From: Capra hircus
Taxonomy: Eukaryota; Chordata; Mammalia; Artiodactyla; Bovidae
Assembly (NCBI RefSeq): GCF_001704415.2
Contig: NC_030821.1
Span: 38,423,210 to 38,487,209, forward strand
Direction: 5' to 3'
DNA: 64,000 nt
Each line of letters opens with the position of its first letter. The first letter of the stretch is position 1. Below, piece by piece: positions 22,327-33,959 of the stretch. The notes beneath the pieces are model-generated. The model was given only the letters and a program-made list of their open reading frames with translations. It did not search any database and was not told where the DNA came from. The position numbers and the translations under genes were made by a program.

Positions 22327-22825
22327 ACAGACTATCTTATCATGCTGGTGAATGCAATCATTCCTTAAGTGTGCCTATTTTATATCAGGCATTGTGTGCA
22401 ATGTCTAGAAATATAAACTGAACAAGGCATACAAATAGCTGAAGTAATCAGATATGAATTGTGAGGTCACATATAAGGCTGTAATGGTGACAAAGAAATC
22501 CCTGATTGTGGGACTAGAAAAATTCTCTTTGAACCAAAATTCTCTTTGAATTCAAAAATTCTCTTTTGAGAGAAATATTAATACAACAGATTGCCCTTCT
22601 GGTCTAGGAGGAAAAAGGGAATTCCAGGCAGAGGAAATGGCTGGGAAGTAAAACCTAGAAAGAGTGAAGCAAATCGTCTTGTACAGCAAACTGTTGGAAT
22701 ATTGTTCGAACAATGGGTAGAGATAAGAGGTAAGCCTGCTGAGGACTTAATCAGGTGTCGGGGGACGGGGGAGGCTGGTGGTGGCAAATAAAATAGAGAA
22801 ACAATATATTAAGAAAAGTGTAGTC

Positions 22826-23058
22826 TGGACTTCCCTGGTGGTCCAGTGGTTAAGAATCCATCTGCCAATCCAGTGGACCTAGGTTCTACCTTTGGTTTGG
22901 TATGATTCCACATGACTCGGGGCAAGTAAGCCTGTGGGGTCGCAACTACTGAGCCTGTGTTTCTAGAGCCCGCACGGCAATGAAGAATGTCCCTACTTGC
23001 TGCAACTAGAGAAAAGCCCACATGCAGCAACAAAAATAAATTAACATTAAAAAAAAAA
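22826..23058 (+). mobile_element. CHR-2 SINE
   Basis: ggacttccctggtggtccag head, degraded body (gagcctgtgtttctagagcccg) and an acattaaaaaaaaaa tail. Confidence 0.88.
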
Positions 23059-23079
23059 GACAAGCATAGTTGTTATGAA

Positions 23080-23226
23080 AATTTCATAACAACTGGCTGT
23101 CCAGTGGATAGAACTCTGAGCTTCCACTGCGGAGCAGGGGGTGGGTTCGATGCCTGGTCAGAGAACTAAGATCTACAGACACATGACCCAGCCAATTAAA
23201 AGAAAAAAAAAGGGAAAAAAAGAAAG
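23080..23226 (+). mobile_element. CHR-type tRNA-Glu SINE with an unusual 5' junction
   Basis: ctgtccagtggatagaactc … gggttcgatgcctggtcag … and an A-rich end. The TSD is atagttgttatga (23067-23079) against atagttgtcatga (23228-23240). The first ~14 bp after the left TSD are the reverse complement of the target, forming a perfect palindrome at 23069-23093. Confidence 0.82.
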
Positions 23227-23410
23227 GTATAGTTGTCATGACAGTGAGGCAAAAGTGAGTGGGGGAAAGGAAGACCAACTGAGTCAAGGTCCTAAATTAA
23301 AGCAGTTGTAATGAGACTGGTAAGGAAAGAGAATAGTTTGGCATCTAAAATCAGTAGGGCTTGGTGACAGATTGTCTTTGGGGGCGAGAGAGGGAGGAAC
23401 TAGCATAACT

Positions 23411-24060
23411 CCCAAATTACTGGCTTTGGAACATAGAGATCTTTTATTATATCTTTCTCTAAACCATTATACATTATTCATTGTGAGATGAAAGATGTGC
23501 CTGCATTGTGAAACATCATTAGTTTCCGACTAAGGGAATCCCTAGTTTAGAAAGCCCCAGCCACCCCCATGCCTGCTTTTCCTGTCCATTTGGTGCTTTT
23601 CTCTGGGAAGCTGTGGCTCCAGGCAAAAATACATATATGTGATAAAACAGATCTATTGTCCTAGAGAAAGAACTATGAAAGCCAGAATATACAATTAAGC
23701 ATTTGGAATGCTTAGAACTAGGTGTCCATGGCTTTATCACAAACTGTAGCTGTACTCTGTGTGTGCAGCTCTGCCTGCTTCTCATTAAGCAAAGAACTGG
23801 CTTTAAGAACAAAAACATGAAAACTTACTTAGTTACAGGATAATCAGAAACTCGTGCTTGAACATTTAGATATGCATTAGCAAAATGATGTCTTGAGTTT
23901 TTCTACTGGGTAAAATAATGAAACAAATGCATATTATTCCAAATAAATATTAAATTTCTCATATTAAACATGTGTGAAGGTTAAACAGTTTCTGTGAGTA
24001 TTATTTCTCAAGTTTTTCTCAGGGTTTCATTGCTTTTATGTCTCCTCTCTGTGTGCACAT
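23411..24060. other. Unique stretch, no gene seen
   Basis: Nothing recognised. Confidence 0.5.
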
Positions 24061-24061
24061 T

Positions 24062-24283
24062 GGGCTTTGCAGGTGGCTCAGTGGATAAAGAATCTACCTG
24101 CAATGCAGGAGACATAAGAAACTTGGGTTCGATCCCTGCGTCAGGAGGATCTCCTGGATAACAACATGGCAATCCATCTCAGTATTCTTGCCTGGAGAAT
24201 CCTATGGACAGAGGAGTCTGGGGGTTACAGTTCATGGGGTCACAAAGAGTAGGACTAAGCTCAAGTGATGAGCACACACGAAC
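24062..24283 (+). mobile_element. Bov-tA SINE
   Basis: Full tRNA head and Bov-A body. It carries the ~10-bp extra segment (ataagaaac-like) between the anticodon-side gagacc and cttgggttcgatccc seen in one Bov-tA subfamily. Confidence 0.9.
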
Positions 24284-24556
24284 ATACTGTCTGGCCATTA
24301 GGGAGAAATTCTAGCATCCTGGTTAGGGAGCTATGCGCTGCAGTTAGATCGGCCAAGTTTCAAACACTACCTCTGTCACTGATGTCTTTGGTCACTCCAT
24401 CAGTGGCCCCTGTTATCTTGTCACTGATATACACATGAAATCAATTATATCAGCATGATCTTTGAGTAGATCCCAATCCCAACGCAGAAATACTAGATAA
24501 AACTTGGCTTCAAGAAATGTAAAATCTCACTCAGTTTTTTTAAATCAAATTTTATT
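24284..24556. other. Unique stretch, no gene seen
   Basis: Possibly an old MIR around 24300-24420, but too diverged to claim. Confidence 0.4.
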
Positions 24557-24722
24557 GTGTGTTGGAATCACCTGGAGGGCTTGTTAAGACACAGACTGCT
24601 GGGTCCACCTATAGAAATTTCTAAGTTGGTAGATCTGGAGTGGGGATCAAAGATTTGCATTTCTAACAAATTCCAGGAGATGGTCCAGTGCTCATACTTT
24701 GAGAAATGCTGATCTCAGTGGA
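24557..24722 (+). repeat. MER5A (hAT-Charlie) DNA transposon fossil
   Basis: ggaatcacctggagggcttgttaa, then ctgctgggtccacctatag, then gtagatctggagtgggg and actttgagaaatgctg follow the MER5A order. Confidence 0.85.
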
Positions 24723-27700
24723 AAGGGAATTTGTTTAGAAAAAAGAGAAAAGATATAGAACAGTACTTAGAAAACACACAGACACAGTTTGTCATGATTT
24801 TGTTTAGGAAGCTAAACTATATACACTGGGAAACCAGTGGCTGATGAGCCACTTGTTTCAGTGAGAATCACTCATTTTGTTTTATTACTAAGATGACTTA
24901 ATGGTTTCGACCATTCTAGGAACGTATCCCCATAATTAGAGTGTGCATTAGTCCCACTCAGAAAAACCAGTTTATGCCAACTCACCTTTTCCAGTATTTT
25001 AGGGTTTTATGCTTGAACCTGAACCAAACCAAACATGAACCATTTAACTGGGATATACCAAGTGAATTTGTTGAACTCCTAAACCAAGTCAAATCCCAAA
25101 TCCCTGAAGTGTGAACCAAATGAATGAGGGTTTTTTGTTTGTTTTCTTTGTTAAAAAAAAAAAAAAAAGTGAACTAGTTCAAATTAGTAACAAACCTTTT
25201 GGGTTTTTTTTTTTTTAATGGCTGAAAGGCAAGATCCTATTTCCTCACATACCAATTCTTTCAAAACAAGACAAAACTCTGTTTCAGATATCCTTCCACT
25301 AAGTAACGAGTAGTTGGCTTAATAGTAAATTCTTGTAAGAGTCTGGGTCCCAGCAAGAAAGAGCATTCTACTCATAGGGTTTGAGTCAAGCCATTGTAAT
25401 GAAGCAAGTTCCCACAGAGCTGTGGGAAGGGAGATAAGGAGATAAGAGAGTGATGCTGGGGTAGGGAAGATTCCACACAGCAGGAAGTCAGTATCACCCA
25501 GCATCTGAAGAGGTTAAAGAAGGAGAGAATAGTCAGGGCGCCCAAGGAGAAGAGGAACCATCGATGGAAAGGAGGCTGTGGGCAGGTGATTCAGTCTTGG
25601 GGAACACCCTCCTCCCAAATATACAAATGAGAATAGGGTTGCTAAACCAAGGAGGAAGTGGGGAGGAAATACCCCAGTCTCTCTCTCCTGCTACCCTCTC
25701 ATCTTTGGCTTCTGCTTCCCCTGGTCTGAACCTAACCGAAAGTCAGGTGTCGGGGGCCCCAGGGACTCATCTACTGGGGTCAGCGCTCTAGTAGAACAAG
25801 GCAAATGGAAACTGATCAGCACGTCCCCTTTTCACTAAATTAATGCTAGACATTAGACATATTGATAACTGAGTTCATGTGTGCAAAAATCTTAGAAAAG
25901 TCTCTGGCATACTGGAGGCATTACACTCTAAACCTTAGCTATTATTATTGACACAGGCTTAGCACTGTTTTACAAGACCAGGAAGCTAAAGCTCCTGGAC
26001 TTTATGCAGCTCCTCCTTGGTTAACATTAGTAACAGAGCCCACACTCAGATCCAGGTTTTTTGTTCCAATTTTGTACACTTTCTGCTATGAGAGTTGTGT
26101 ATAGCACCATTATAAGTATAAGGTAATGTGTTGCATGCATAATTAATTTTATAATTTATTGCAAGGAAAAAAAAAGCATCTTTATTTTCTAGACCTGACT
26201 AAGAAATCCGTAACCAAATCAACACCTTCCAAGCATATATAAAATAAAAAGCTTATTTCAAAGGCAATTCTATGTATTCAATAATAATGGTAACAGTTAA
26301 AGGTGATGTTCTTAACTGTGAAAAATTTTTGAATGTTTATTATATGTTCAGCATTGAGTTATTTTTATACTATTGTACTAATATAGCCACTAATTCATGC
26401 CACCCATTTTAAATTTCCTGTTCATCCTTTCAGGTTTGGGGAGGGAGATTATTTTGCTTTGTTTTTAACTTGGAAATTATCTACTTGAAGGATTTTGTAA
26501 TTAGTGAGTTAAATAGAACTTCCCTGACTCTGCTGGCTCTTGTCTGACCACTTAAGATTTTTATAAAATCATTCAAAATATGATGTATGTTTCTCTTTAA
26601 AAACACCCAGATAACAATATTCCCCCCACTATAGCTGTTGGAGAACTTAACCATCTCATTATCCTGCTGTGATACAAAATTAGCCCTGAGGTCAGAGGCA
26701 TGAATCGGCCATGCATTCAAAATTTGATTACAGGAAATAAGACATCGTGAAAATAAACAGAGTTGGCTTCTTAGTTGTGTCAGGTCAGCTTTTTTGGCAA
26801 CAGATTTTTAACAATGAGATAGCCATTTATCCTCAGGTCTCTGCATTTTAGGGTTGTAGTTTCATTTCAAAGAGGGTACAATCAGTAAGCTGAAATATCA
26901 CACACACGTTTCCAGTCAGCTAAAGAAACAAGAAATGTTTTCCTGCGGGGCTGATTTCCATGCTCTCACACAGTCTGCTCCCCTCTGGTGATGGGAGAGA
27001 TGATCAGACCAGGGCCCTCTGACCAACGGCTCATCCAGAAATCTAGGCTCTTTCTTGGCAGTCAAGTTTCAGAGCTGTCATTAAGAGTCTGTGTAGCGAT
27101 AGTATTAGAGAGATGAGTCTACTCTGAAAACTCACCAAATGAAAGAAAAAAGTCTTATACATACACCCTTTGTTCTGCTGTCAACTTTGTTGTCTAGAGA
27201 AAGCATAGATTGGTCCATGAGAAATTGCCTAATTATAGTACAAGCTGAACTAAGTGCAATTGCCAGTATGTGGCCAACAATTGATGGTCAGATACCAGTT
27301 TGACATTAAACAGCAATTTCATCTGTTTCGTCCTACTAATTCTGGTACTGATTGAAGCAGCTCACGGACCCACAGTATTTCATTTTCAGTTTCTTTTAGA
27401 ATTCACTGCATTGGTAAACATATTACTTTTGCACATTCTGCACATCTTCATGTCACTTCTGATTTTTCTTTTCCCCTCTTGTTGACGTTTTCAGGTGAAT
27501 ATGAACATCCAAGAAATCTGTGAAACTGAGATTCTAAAGTGTTTATAAAGGATGTGTATGTGTAAAGATCCTAACCAAATTCTGGGTACATAGTACGTGA
27601 CCAGAATTTAGAGATCAGGTCTCAGCACAAAAGTCACTTGGGTGTATCTTATTACAGCAGCATATTGTCATCTGGTCTCTACTGGTTACATATTCTTTTG

Positions 27701-27735
27701 TGTGGGTGTGCTTTTAAAATTTTTTATTGTCATTA
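24723..27735. other. Mostly unique DNA, some diverged repeat debris
   Basis: No named gene. Poly(A) and poly(T) tracts lie at 25152-25168 and 25205-25217. 25840-26060 looks like two decayed MIR pieces. The 75-codon open frame at 25564-25791 shows no recognisable domain and may be repeat-derived. Confidence 0.45.
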
Positions 27736-27862
27736 TGCCTTTTTTCTTTGTTAATGGTTTATTGAAGTAATTCACATACCATGCATTTCATTCATCTAAA
27801 ATAAAATTCAATGGCTTTAATATGTTTACACATTATTTCAATTTGTTTAGAGTCAAACTACC
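27736..27862 (-). repeat. L1M (old L1) fragment, antisense
   Basis: gtttattgaagtaattcacataccatgcatttcattcatctaaaataaaattcaatgg matches the antisense end of old mammalian L1M elements. Confidence 0.7.
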
Positions 27863-27931
27863 TAAAAATCCATTTCCAACACATTCAACTGATATGTCAA
27901 GAAATATATTAATAGCAAGTACCTAAAGGGT

Positions 27932-28140
27932 GGGAACTTCCCTGGTGGCTCAGACGGTAAAGCGTCTACCCGCAATGTGGGAGACCTGGGTTCAATCCCT
28001 AGGTGGGGAAGATCCCCTGGAGAAAGAAATGGCACCCCACTCCAGTACTTTTGCCTGGAAAATCCCATGGATGGAGGAGCCTGGTGGGCTACAGTCCACG
28101 GGGTCGCAAAGGGTCAGACACGACTGAGTGACTTCATCAA
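27932..28140 (+). mobile_element. Bov-tA SINE
   Basis: Near-complete plus-strand copy. An approximate TSD is visible: ctaaagggt (27923-27931) against cttaaagggt (28141-28150). Confidence 0.93.
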
Positions 28141-28150
28141 CTTAAAGGGT

Positions 28151-28854
28151 ATCATTGCATTATTATATAAACACTGTCTTAACGGTTAACAGAAAAGTTG
28201 AAAACACAGAAAAGGAAAGGACTTTCCATACATTCGTATAAACTGGAAATTAGAAAACGTCACAGTTGTGATTATTTTTTACAGTAAAACCAGAAAATGG
28301 GTTCTTACACACAGATGTCTATCTTGTAGTGAACTGGAGGAACTGATTTATGTAACTGACAAGGAAACAGTTTTTATAAACATGGGGAGTTTTGAAGAAT
28401 GAGATCCTAATTTTATAATAGTGGTGTTGTACTCAAATTCTCACCTATTGTCTCTGCCTAAACTCTTACAATTTGATAAGCTCATTAAAAACCCATGTAA
28501 ATCATCTTCTCTCTGATGATACAATCACCGCTCTTACAGAGAAAAGTATGTGATGCGGCTGATGGAAGCGCATGAGTCAGCTGCCCTGACAGCTGTACAC
28601 GTGGTCCGCAGGTGTTCTTTTGGCTTTCGTGTACTTTAGAGGCAGAGGATTTTAAAGGGTCCCACGCAACTTTACGCATCTATCTTTTCTGCAGCTCTTT
28701 TGCACTAGTCACAGAACAGGCGCTAAATCCCAGAAGTTTTAACCTCCAGAGTAGAGGAAATCTAGTGAATTCCACAGCAGTTTGGAGCCAAGTCAGAGTC
28801 CAGGTGCAGGTTTACGATGCAGCTTGGATTCAACACGTCTGCAGCTCGAAGCGC
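28151..28854. other. Unique stretch, somewhat CpG-richer at 28540-28900
   Basis: A 103-codon plus-strand open frame (28612-28923) partly overlaps a MER5A tail and has no recognisable domain, so it is not called as a gene. Confidence 0.45.
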
Positions 28855-28932
28855 TGCATTTTAAAGTATTTCCTAGGTGATCCCAATGCTGTTGCTCCGT
28901 GGACCGCACTTGACTCTGGGTAGCAAAGGACT
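28855..28932 (+). repeat. MER5A tail fragment
   Basis: ctaggtgatcccaatgctgttgctccgtggaccgcacttgactctgggtag follows the MER5A 3' end. Confidence 0.65.
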
Positions 28933-29161
28933 AGGCAGCTCCACTTTTTTTGACCTACTGGTACATTAGCAGTTGTGAAACCAGGCTCAGACTTAACCAT
29001 CTTTCTCCCCAAACCAGTCTTCCCCTTGAATTCTTAATGATTTTTGCCACTGTGAATTCTCCGCCCAACCGCAGAGTGATATCTTTTCCTTCTTAACCTT
29101 CAGAGTACCACATCAGTTGTGGATGTCTTCTCTGGTCGCTCATACCATTTCTCTCTCTTTT

Positions 29162-29455
29162 AATTAATTAATTTTTTGGTTGCACTGGATCTTTGTTGCT
29201 GCACGAGCGCTTTTCTCTACTTGCTGAGAGCAGGGACTACTCCCTAGCCATGTGTGGGCTTCGCAGTGCAGTGGTGGGGAAGCCACAGTTCTCCTGTTGC
29301 AGAGCACGGATCAGTAGTTACAGCGGGAAGCTGGGTATTGTGACACGTGCTCTTAGCTGCTCTGCAGCATATGTCATCTCCCTGGACCAGGGGTCAAACC
29401 CATGTCCCCTGCATTGACAGGAGGATTCCTAGTCACTGAGCCACCAGGGAAGTCT
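29162..29455 (-). mobile_element. CHR-2 SINE
   Basis: ttaattttttggttgcactgg tail side, cacgagcgcttttctctacttgc, gtggtggggaagccac, and the head complement ctgagccaccagggaag. Confidence 0.88.
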
Positions 29456-29522
29456 TCTCTCTCTCTCTGTTTTAAAAATTGTCACTTTGCTTAAAAAAAA
29501 AAAAAAAAATTGTCAATTTGCT

Positions 29523-29818
29523 TTAACCCTGATAACTCAGTTGGGAAAGAATCCACCTATAATGCAAGAGACCCCGGTTCGATTCCTGGGTTGGGAAGAT
29601 CCGCTGGAGAAGGGATAGGCTACCCGCTCCAGTATTCTTGGGCTTCCCATGTGGCTCAGCTGGTGAAGAATCTGCCTGTAATGCAGGCAGACCTGGGTTT
29701 GATCCCTGGGTTGGGAAAATCCCCTGGAGAAGGGAAAAGCTACCCACTCCAGTATTCTGGCCTGGAAAAGTCAATCCATGGGGTCACAAAGAGTCAGACT
29801 GAGTGACTTTCATTTCAG
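29523..29818 (+). mobile_element. Bov-tA SINE, double-headed form
   Basis: Two tRNA-Glu heads in tandem (29528-29640 and 29641-29760), the second with a Bov-A body that lacks the gctacag part and ends gagtgactttcatttcag. This head-body-head-body layout recurs in one Bov-tA subfamily, so it is probably inherited and not local. Confidence 0.85.
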
Positions 29819-29872
29819 TTTAACAATTTAAATACCACACTGATATATATGTTATCTGCCTCACAAGGGCTT

Positions 29873-29945
29873 ATTTTGTTTATTTGTATCTTTGGCTGTG
29901 CTGGGTCTTTGTTGTGGCACCTGGGCTCTAGGGCTCTAGAGCTCC
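29873..29945 (-). mobile_element. CHR-2 SINE, truncated
   Basis: ttgtttatttgtatctttggctgtgctgggtctttgttgtggc is the minus-strand tail side of CHR-2. The rest is absent. Confidence 0.7.
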
Positions 29946-30890
29946 CAGGCCCCTGGGACTCCTATTCCTCACTACCCTTCCAGTTGTACAGGTGTCCACA
30001 CCACCAAACCTGATGCCAGGCTCAACCGTCATGCGAAAGCAGTGCTTATTTACACTGATGCTCTGCAGAGAAGCCATCTGGAGTAGAGTCTAGAGTTCCC
30101 AATCTGGAGCTCCAGGCTCACGTTCCTGCCTCTTGTTCTTTGTTATCTCCTAATGTTCTCATATGTGAATATTGGGGATTACTTGCCATGACCCGAATAC
30201 CTTTGATGTTTTCAGTTCTCCTGGCCAGTCCCATGTTCCTATGTTACTTTAAGTGTCATGTGAGTGCTACCAAATGTCATAAGCATCCAAAAGAGCCTGG
30301 AGTGAATTCCTTCATGACATAAGTGGCATTTCATTGACCCTAGAGCATAGTAAAGATTTCCATAGAGGTTATTAACTGTTTGTTTCTACATTTCTCTATC
30401 GTCGGATTTATTTCATGGGCACTCATCATTTTATAAAAGAAAGCCAGTCAGTTAAAAAATCTAGTGAACAGACTAATAATGACAATAGAAAGCAACCCTT
30501 GGGCCTCTGTTTTTATTGCACAATCCACAACCAGACAGGTGTCCCATGGTAGTCGGTTTTCTTGTCTCACATTTATACCAAGCTGTTTCTCAGGAAACAC
30601 TGTCTTGTTTGTCTTTGTACCGCCAACACTGAGTGTAGTGTGTGATACAAGGTGGATGTTCCTTGGAGGATCCAGAAGGATCCAGGGTTTGGAGCCTGAA
30701 CTTTATACTATATATGGTCCCTTTTTAAGAAATAGAATTTTTCTCTTCCTCTAAATTTTCAAAAGTATATGACCTTGAGGATACATTGCTAGGGGCCCTC
30801 ATAGGATCTTGGAAGGGGGCCATGCGAATATAGGGGTTTGAGGGGTTGATCTGGAAACTTTAACCACAAGGTCTAACCACCTCTGAAACA
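29946..30890. other. Unique stretch, no gene seen
   Basis: A 96-codon plus-strand open frame (30464-30754) includes old-repeat-like sequence (ccgccaacactgagtg) and lacks a recognisable domain. Confidence 0.45.
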
Positions 30891-30891
30891 A

Positions 30892-31188
30892 AGTGAAAGT
30901 GGTAGTCGCTCAGTTGTGGCCAACTCTGCTCCCATGAATTGCAACCCACCAGGGACGGGAGAGCCTGGTGGGCTGCCATCCATGGGGTCGCACAGAGTCG
31001 GGCACGACTGAAGCGACTTAGCAGCAGCAGCAGCAGCAGGCTCCTCTATCTATGGGGATTCTTTAGGCAATACTCAGGTGGGTGGCCATGCCCTTTTCCA
31101 GGGGATCTTCCTGACCCAGGAATTGAACCTCGGTCTCCCACATTGCAGGTGGATTCTTAATCATCTGAGCCACCAGGGAAGCCCCATA
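30892..31188 (-). mobile_element. Bov-tA SINE carrying a nested Bov-A2 fragment
   Basis: Left part (30892-30952) and right part (31038-31188) form one minus-strand Bov-tA. The break falls inside cccaccag|gctcctc, where a plus-strand Bov-A2 3' fragment sits. Confidence 0.9.
30953..31037 (+). mobile_element. Bov-A2 3' fragment nested in Bov-tA
   Basis: gggacgggagagcctgg … gaagcgacttagcagcagc plus the CAG run: the last ~85 bp of Bov-A2. No TSD longer than about 3 bp (cag) can be resolved because of the CAG run. Confidence 0.88.
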
Positions 31189-31830
31189 ACCATCTCTACT
31201 GTCAACTTTTGTGTTTTTTCTGTTTTTGTTGTTATGGTCTGTATTATTCTAATGAAAAAAGAATGTGACCTTTTTCGTAACAGTGACCTTTCATGCTGTA
31301 CTCTCTGAGTATGGGCTCCCAGCGCTGTACAACTGAAGGAGTTCTTTCAGGAACTCGTCTCCCTTCAGGATACATGCTGTAGAGGCACAGGAGTTTCCTG
31401 GAGTTTGTAGGAATTTCAGATACCCCTGGGATGTTTCTCAGACTGCACAACCATCACTAAACATCTAGTGAAGAAAGCAGTTTCCAAACTCCGTGTTTGT
31501 ATTTTTAAATGAAAACATTGCCATATAACATCACCATCCTCTAAGCCTTTCAAAATGTGTTTCAAATAGTTTCTTTCTAATTGAAAACTTCCCTATGAAA
31601 TCATAGACTTTGAATTCAGTTTATATTCTTTTTGATACTTTTCAGGGCATATTTCCTATAACTAGTTTTATAAGAGGAAACACCCTTTGTAAAAGTATGA
31701 GACATTTTTGTTGTTTCATGTAGTTTGAAATATATTTAAAAGTACATTTGTGTGTATATATATACATACATATATAGAAAAGTTACTGCAATTCATACTA
31801 AACACTAGTTTGCTATTTATGTAAGTGAAT
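31189..31830. other. Unique stretch, no gene seen
   Basis: Includes a short (TA/CA)n run at about 31750-31780. Confidence 0.5.
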
Positions 31831-31831
31831 A

Positions 31832-31953
31832 TGTCCAGTCACTCAGTTGTGTCTGACTTTTTATGACCCTGTGGATAGCCCACCAGGCTCCTGCGTCCAT
31901 GGGATTATCCCAGCAAGAATACTGGAGTGGGTTGCCATTTCCTTCTCCAATGG
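31832..31953 (-). mobile_element. Bov-A body fragment (Bov-tA or Bov-A2)
   Basis: gtccagtcactcagttgtg … ccatttccttctccaatggg, one Bov-A unit with no tRNA part visible. Confidence 0.8.
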
Positions 31954-31989
31954 GAGTGAACAGGTGTGGCTAAAAAGTGCATGTGTGAC

Positions 31990-32155
31990 CGACATCTCCC
32001 CATCTAAAGTTGACTCCCTGAGCAGTTACTCTATTATCACCTGTTTATTGCATTCATAGCACTTATCCCATACTGTTACTACTATCCCTTGCTTTACTAT
32101 CTTTGTTTACTGTTTCTCTAGGTACCTCCCAGATGATGGGTAAAGAGTCACTGAT
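31990..32155 (+). repeat. Probable L2 3' fragment
   Basis: cacctgtttattgcattcatagcacttatcccatactgttac resembles the L2 3' region. Weak. Confidence 0.4.
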
Positions 32156-32176
32156 GTAGACTCTTTAGTGACACTA

Positions 32177-32394
32177 AAGTGAAAGTGAAAGTGAAGTCAC
32201 TCAGTCATGTCCGACTCTTTGCGACCCATGGACTGTAGCCCACCGAGCTTCTCCTTCCATGGGATTCTCCAGGCAAGAATATTGGAGTGGGTTGCCATTT
32301 CCTTCTCCAGGGGATCTTCCCGACCCAGGGATCGAACCCAGGTTTCCCAGATTGCAGGCAGACGCTTTAATCTCTGCACCACCAGGGAAGCCCT
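32177..32394 (-). mobile_element. Bov-tA SINE
   Basis: Complete minus-strand copy with a (gtgaaa)n start and the caccagggaagccc head complement. Confidence 0.93.
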
Positions 32395-33212
32395 TAAATA
32401 CAAGAATCAAAGATTTCAAGGGAGGAAAGGAAGCCAGGTTGAAAGAAGAAGGGGGAGGAGGCGGGGTGGGGTGCGAAAGGGGTGGCCTTACAGACGTCTC
32501 CTGCCACCTACAGATACCCAGGTGTTATGGGACTTTTCCCTGGGCCTCCAGAGAAGAGAGGACTGGAACTCGGCCCTACCAGAAATCAGACCAGACCAGA
32601 ACCAGAATTCGAGTTCTCTGCCAAGAGGAGGTGATCAGTCTCCAATCCTCAGCTCAGGCTGAGGGCCCTTTGACCAGATTCCTGTGTCCAGGACTTGGGG
32701 ACTAGAAAAACAGGGAAGGATAGGAAGGGTTAAGGAGAGGAAAGAGAGAGGGAAGGGGAGAGTGTTGCTAAGACTGTTTACCAACAGGTCTTTAAGATTC
32801 CAGGTCTGCAAAACCCTATAAGAGGACCACTCCCCAGTTGATGCTTGCATGCTTAATCAGCTCAGCTCCAACAGACCACAACACTTACAGGAATCCCTCA
32901 GCCTCTCTCCTACTCTCTGCTGATAGTCCACCCCATTCCTTTTCTTTCTTCTGCCTCCTTGTTTCCACTCGAAGTCTTCCCTCTGGCTAAATCACCCTGA
33001 TCATCCTTGGGTGTCTTTTTTCACTTCATTCCCTCTAGATTGCTTTTCTCCAAACCCTTGCCAACACCTGTGGAGTGATTATTTCAACCATAACTCTTCT
33101 TCTTACTTACTAGCTGTGCGATCTTGGGTAGACCTGTTACAGACTCAATTTCTGGATACTGTGAGCACCACCCTGGGGGGTATCTCTCAGCCAGCTTTCA
33201 ATAAACGGCAGC
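32395..33212. other. Unique stretch with a short MIR core
   Basis: Purine-rich at 32400-32480 and 32700-32765. ttactagctgtgcgatcttgggtagacc at about 33105-33135 is a MIR core. No gene recognised. Confidence 0.5.
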
Positions 33213-33221
33213 CACTGTCAT

Positions 33222-33446
33222 CATATGGGCTTCCCTGATAGCTCAGCAGGCAAAGCATCCACTTGCAACGCAGGAGATGCAAGAGATGTGGGTTCAGTCC
33301 CTGGGTAAGGAAGATCCCCTGGAGGAGGAAATAGCAACCCACTCCAGTATGCTTGCCTGGAAAATTCTATGGACAGAGGAGTCTGGCGGGCTATACAGTT
33401 CATAGGGTTACAAAGAGTCGGACATGACCGGATGACTAAGCACAAG
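33222..33446 (+). mobile_element. Bov-tA SINE
   Basis: Full copy with the extra gatgcaagagatgtg segment in the head region. TSD cactgtcat (33213-33221 and 33447-33455). Confidence 0.94.
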
Positions 33447-33455
33447 CACTGTCAT

Positions 33456-33949
33456 TGTTGTTTTCATTATTTTATTTCAGGCTTCACCTCTTTGGTTTCT
33501 CTCCAATAATCATCTATAATTATTTGTAATTTTAAGACAACTTCAAAGTCATGTTTCGTCTGTGGGTTTTTCTTCTTGCGTTAGATCTGAGCTCTGGAAG
33601 GCAAGTCACTTCTCCTGTCACTGCTTTATGTGCGCTGCTCTCTGCGCCTTGTTATCTGAAGCAGTGGTTGTCTGCAATAACATTAATCCTTATCGTTTGA
33701 AGTTGTGCTTAAAGAAAGTGCGAATTATTCCTTCTGCATTGTGCCTGTAGAATATCACTGAACTCCCTTAAGACTTTCTAGAAACTGTCCCAGTAAAAGT
33801 AATAAATGGAGGAGCTTTTTATGTGTCTATGTACTATAAGATTTGTTTTAATTCTTAAATTAAAGTTGCAAGACTTAATGTCATGCTGCCTCTGACTATA
33901 CAATTCAATGGGTGGGGACAAGAGAGAGGTGATCCCCTCATCTGGGAAC
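33456..33949. other. Unique stretch, no gene seen
   Basis: A short open frame at 33562-33750 has no recognisable domain. Confidence 0.5.
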
Positions 33950-33959
33950 AAGATGACCT

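Larger units (their letters stand above)
22340..23410 (-). repeat. Ancient L2-like repeat, antisense, split by two SINEs
   Basis: Pieces at 22340-22790 and 23240-23410 have the composition and order of antisense L2-type DNA (aattccaggcagaggaaatggc; gtaatgagactgg). The assignment is tentative because of high divergence. Confidence 0.4.

Noticed and set aside
32207..32705. Two overlapping plus-strand open frames of about 150 codons
   Set aside because: The first halves are the antisense of a Bov-tA (the stock Bov-A translation SPGDLPDPGIEPRSP-like), and the rest is purine-rich DNA with no domain.
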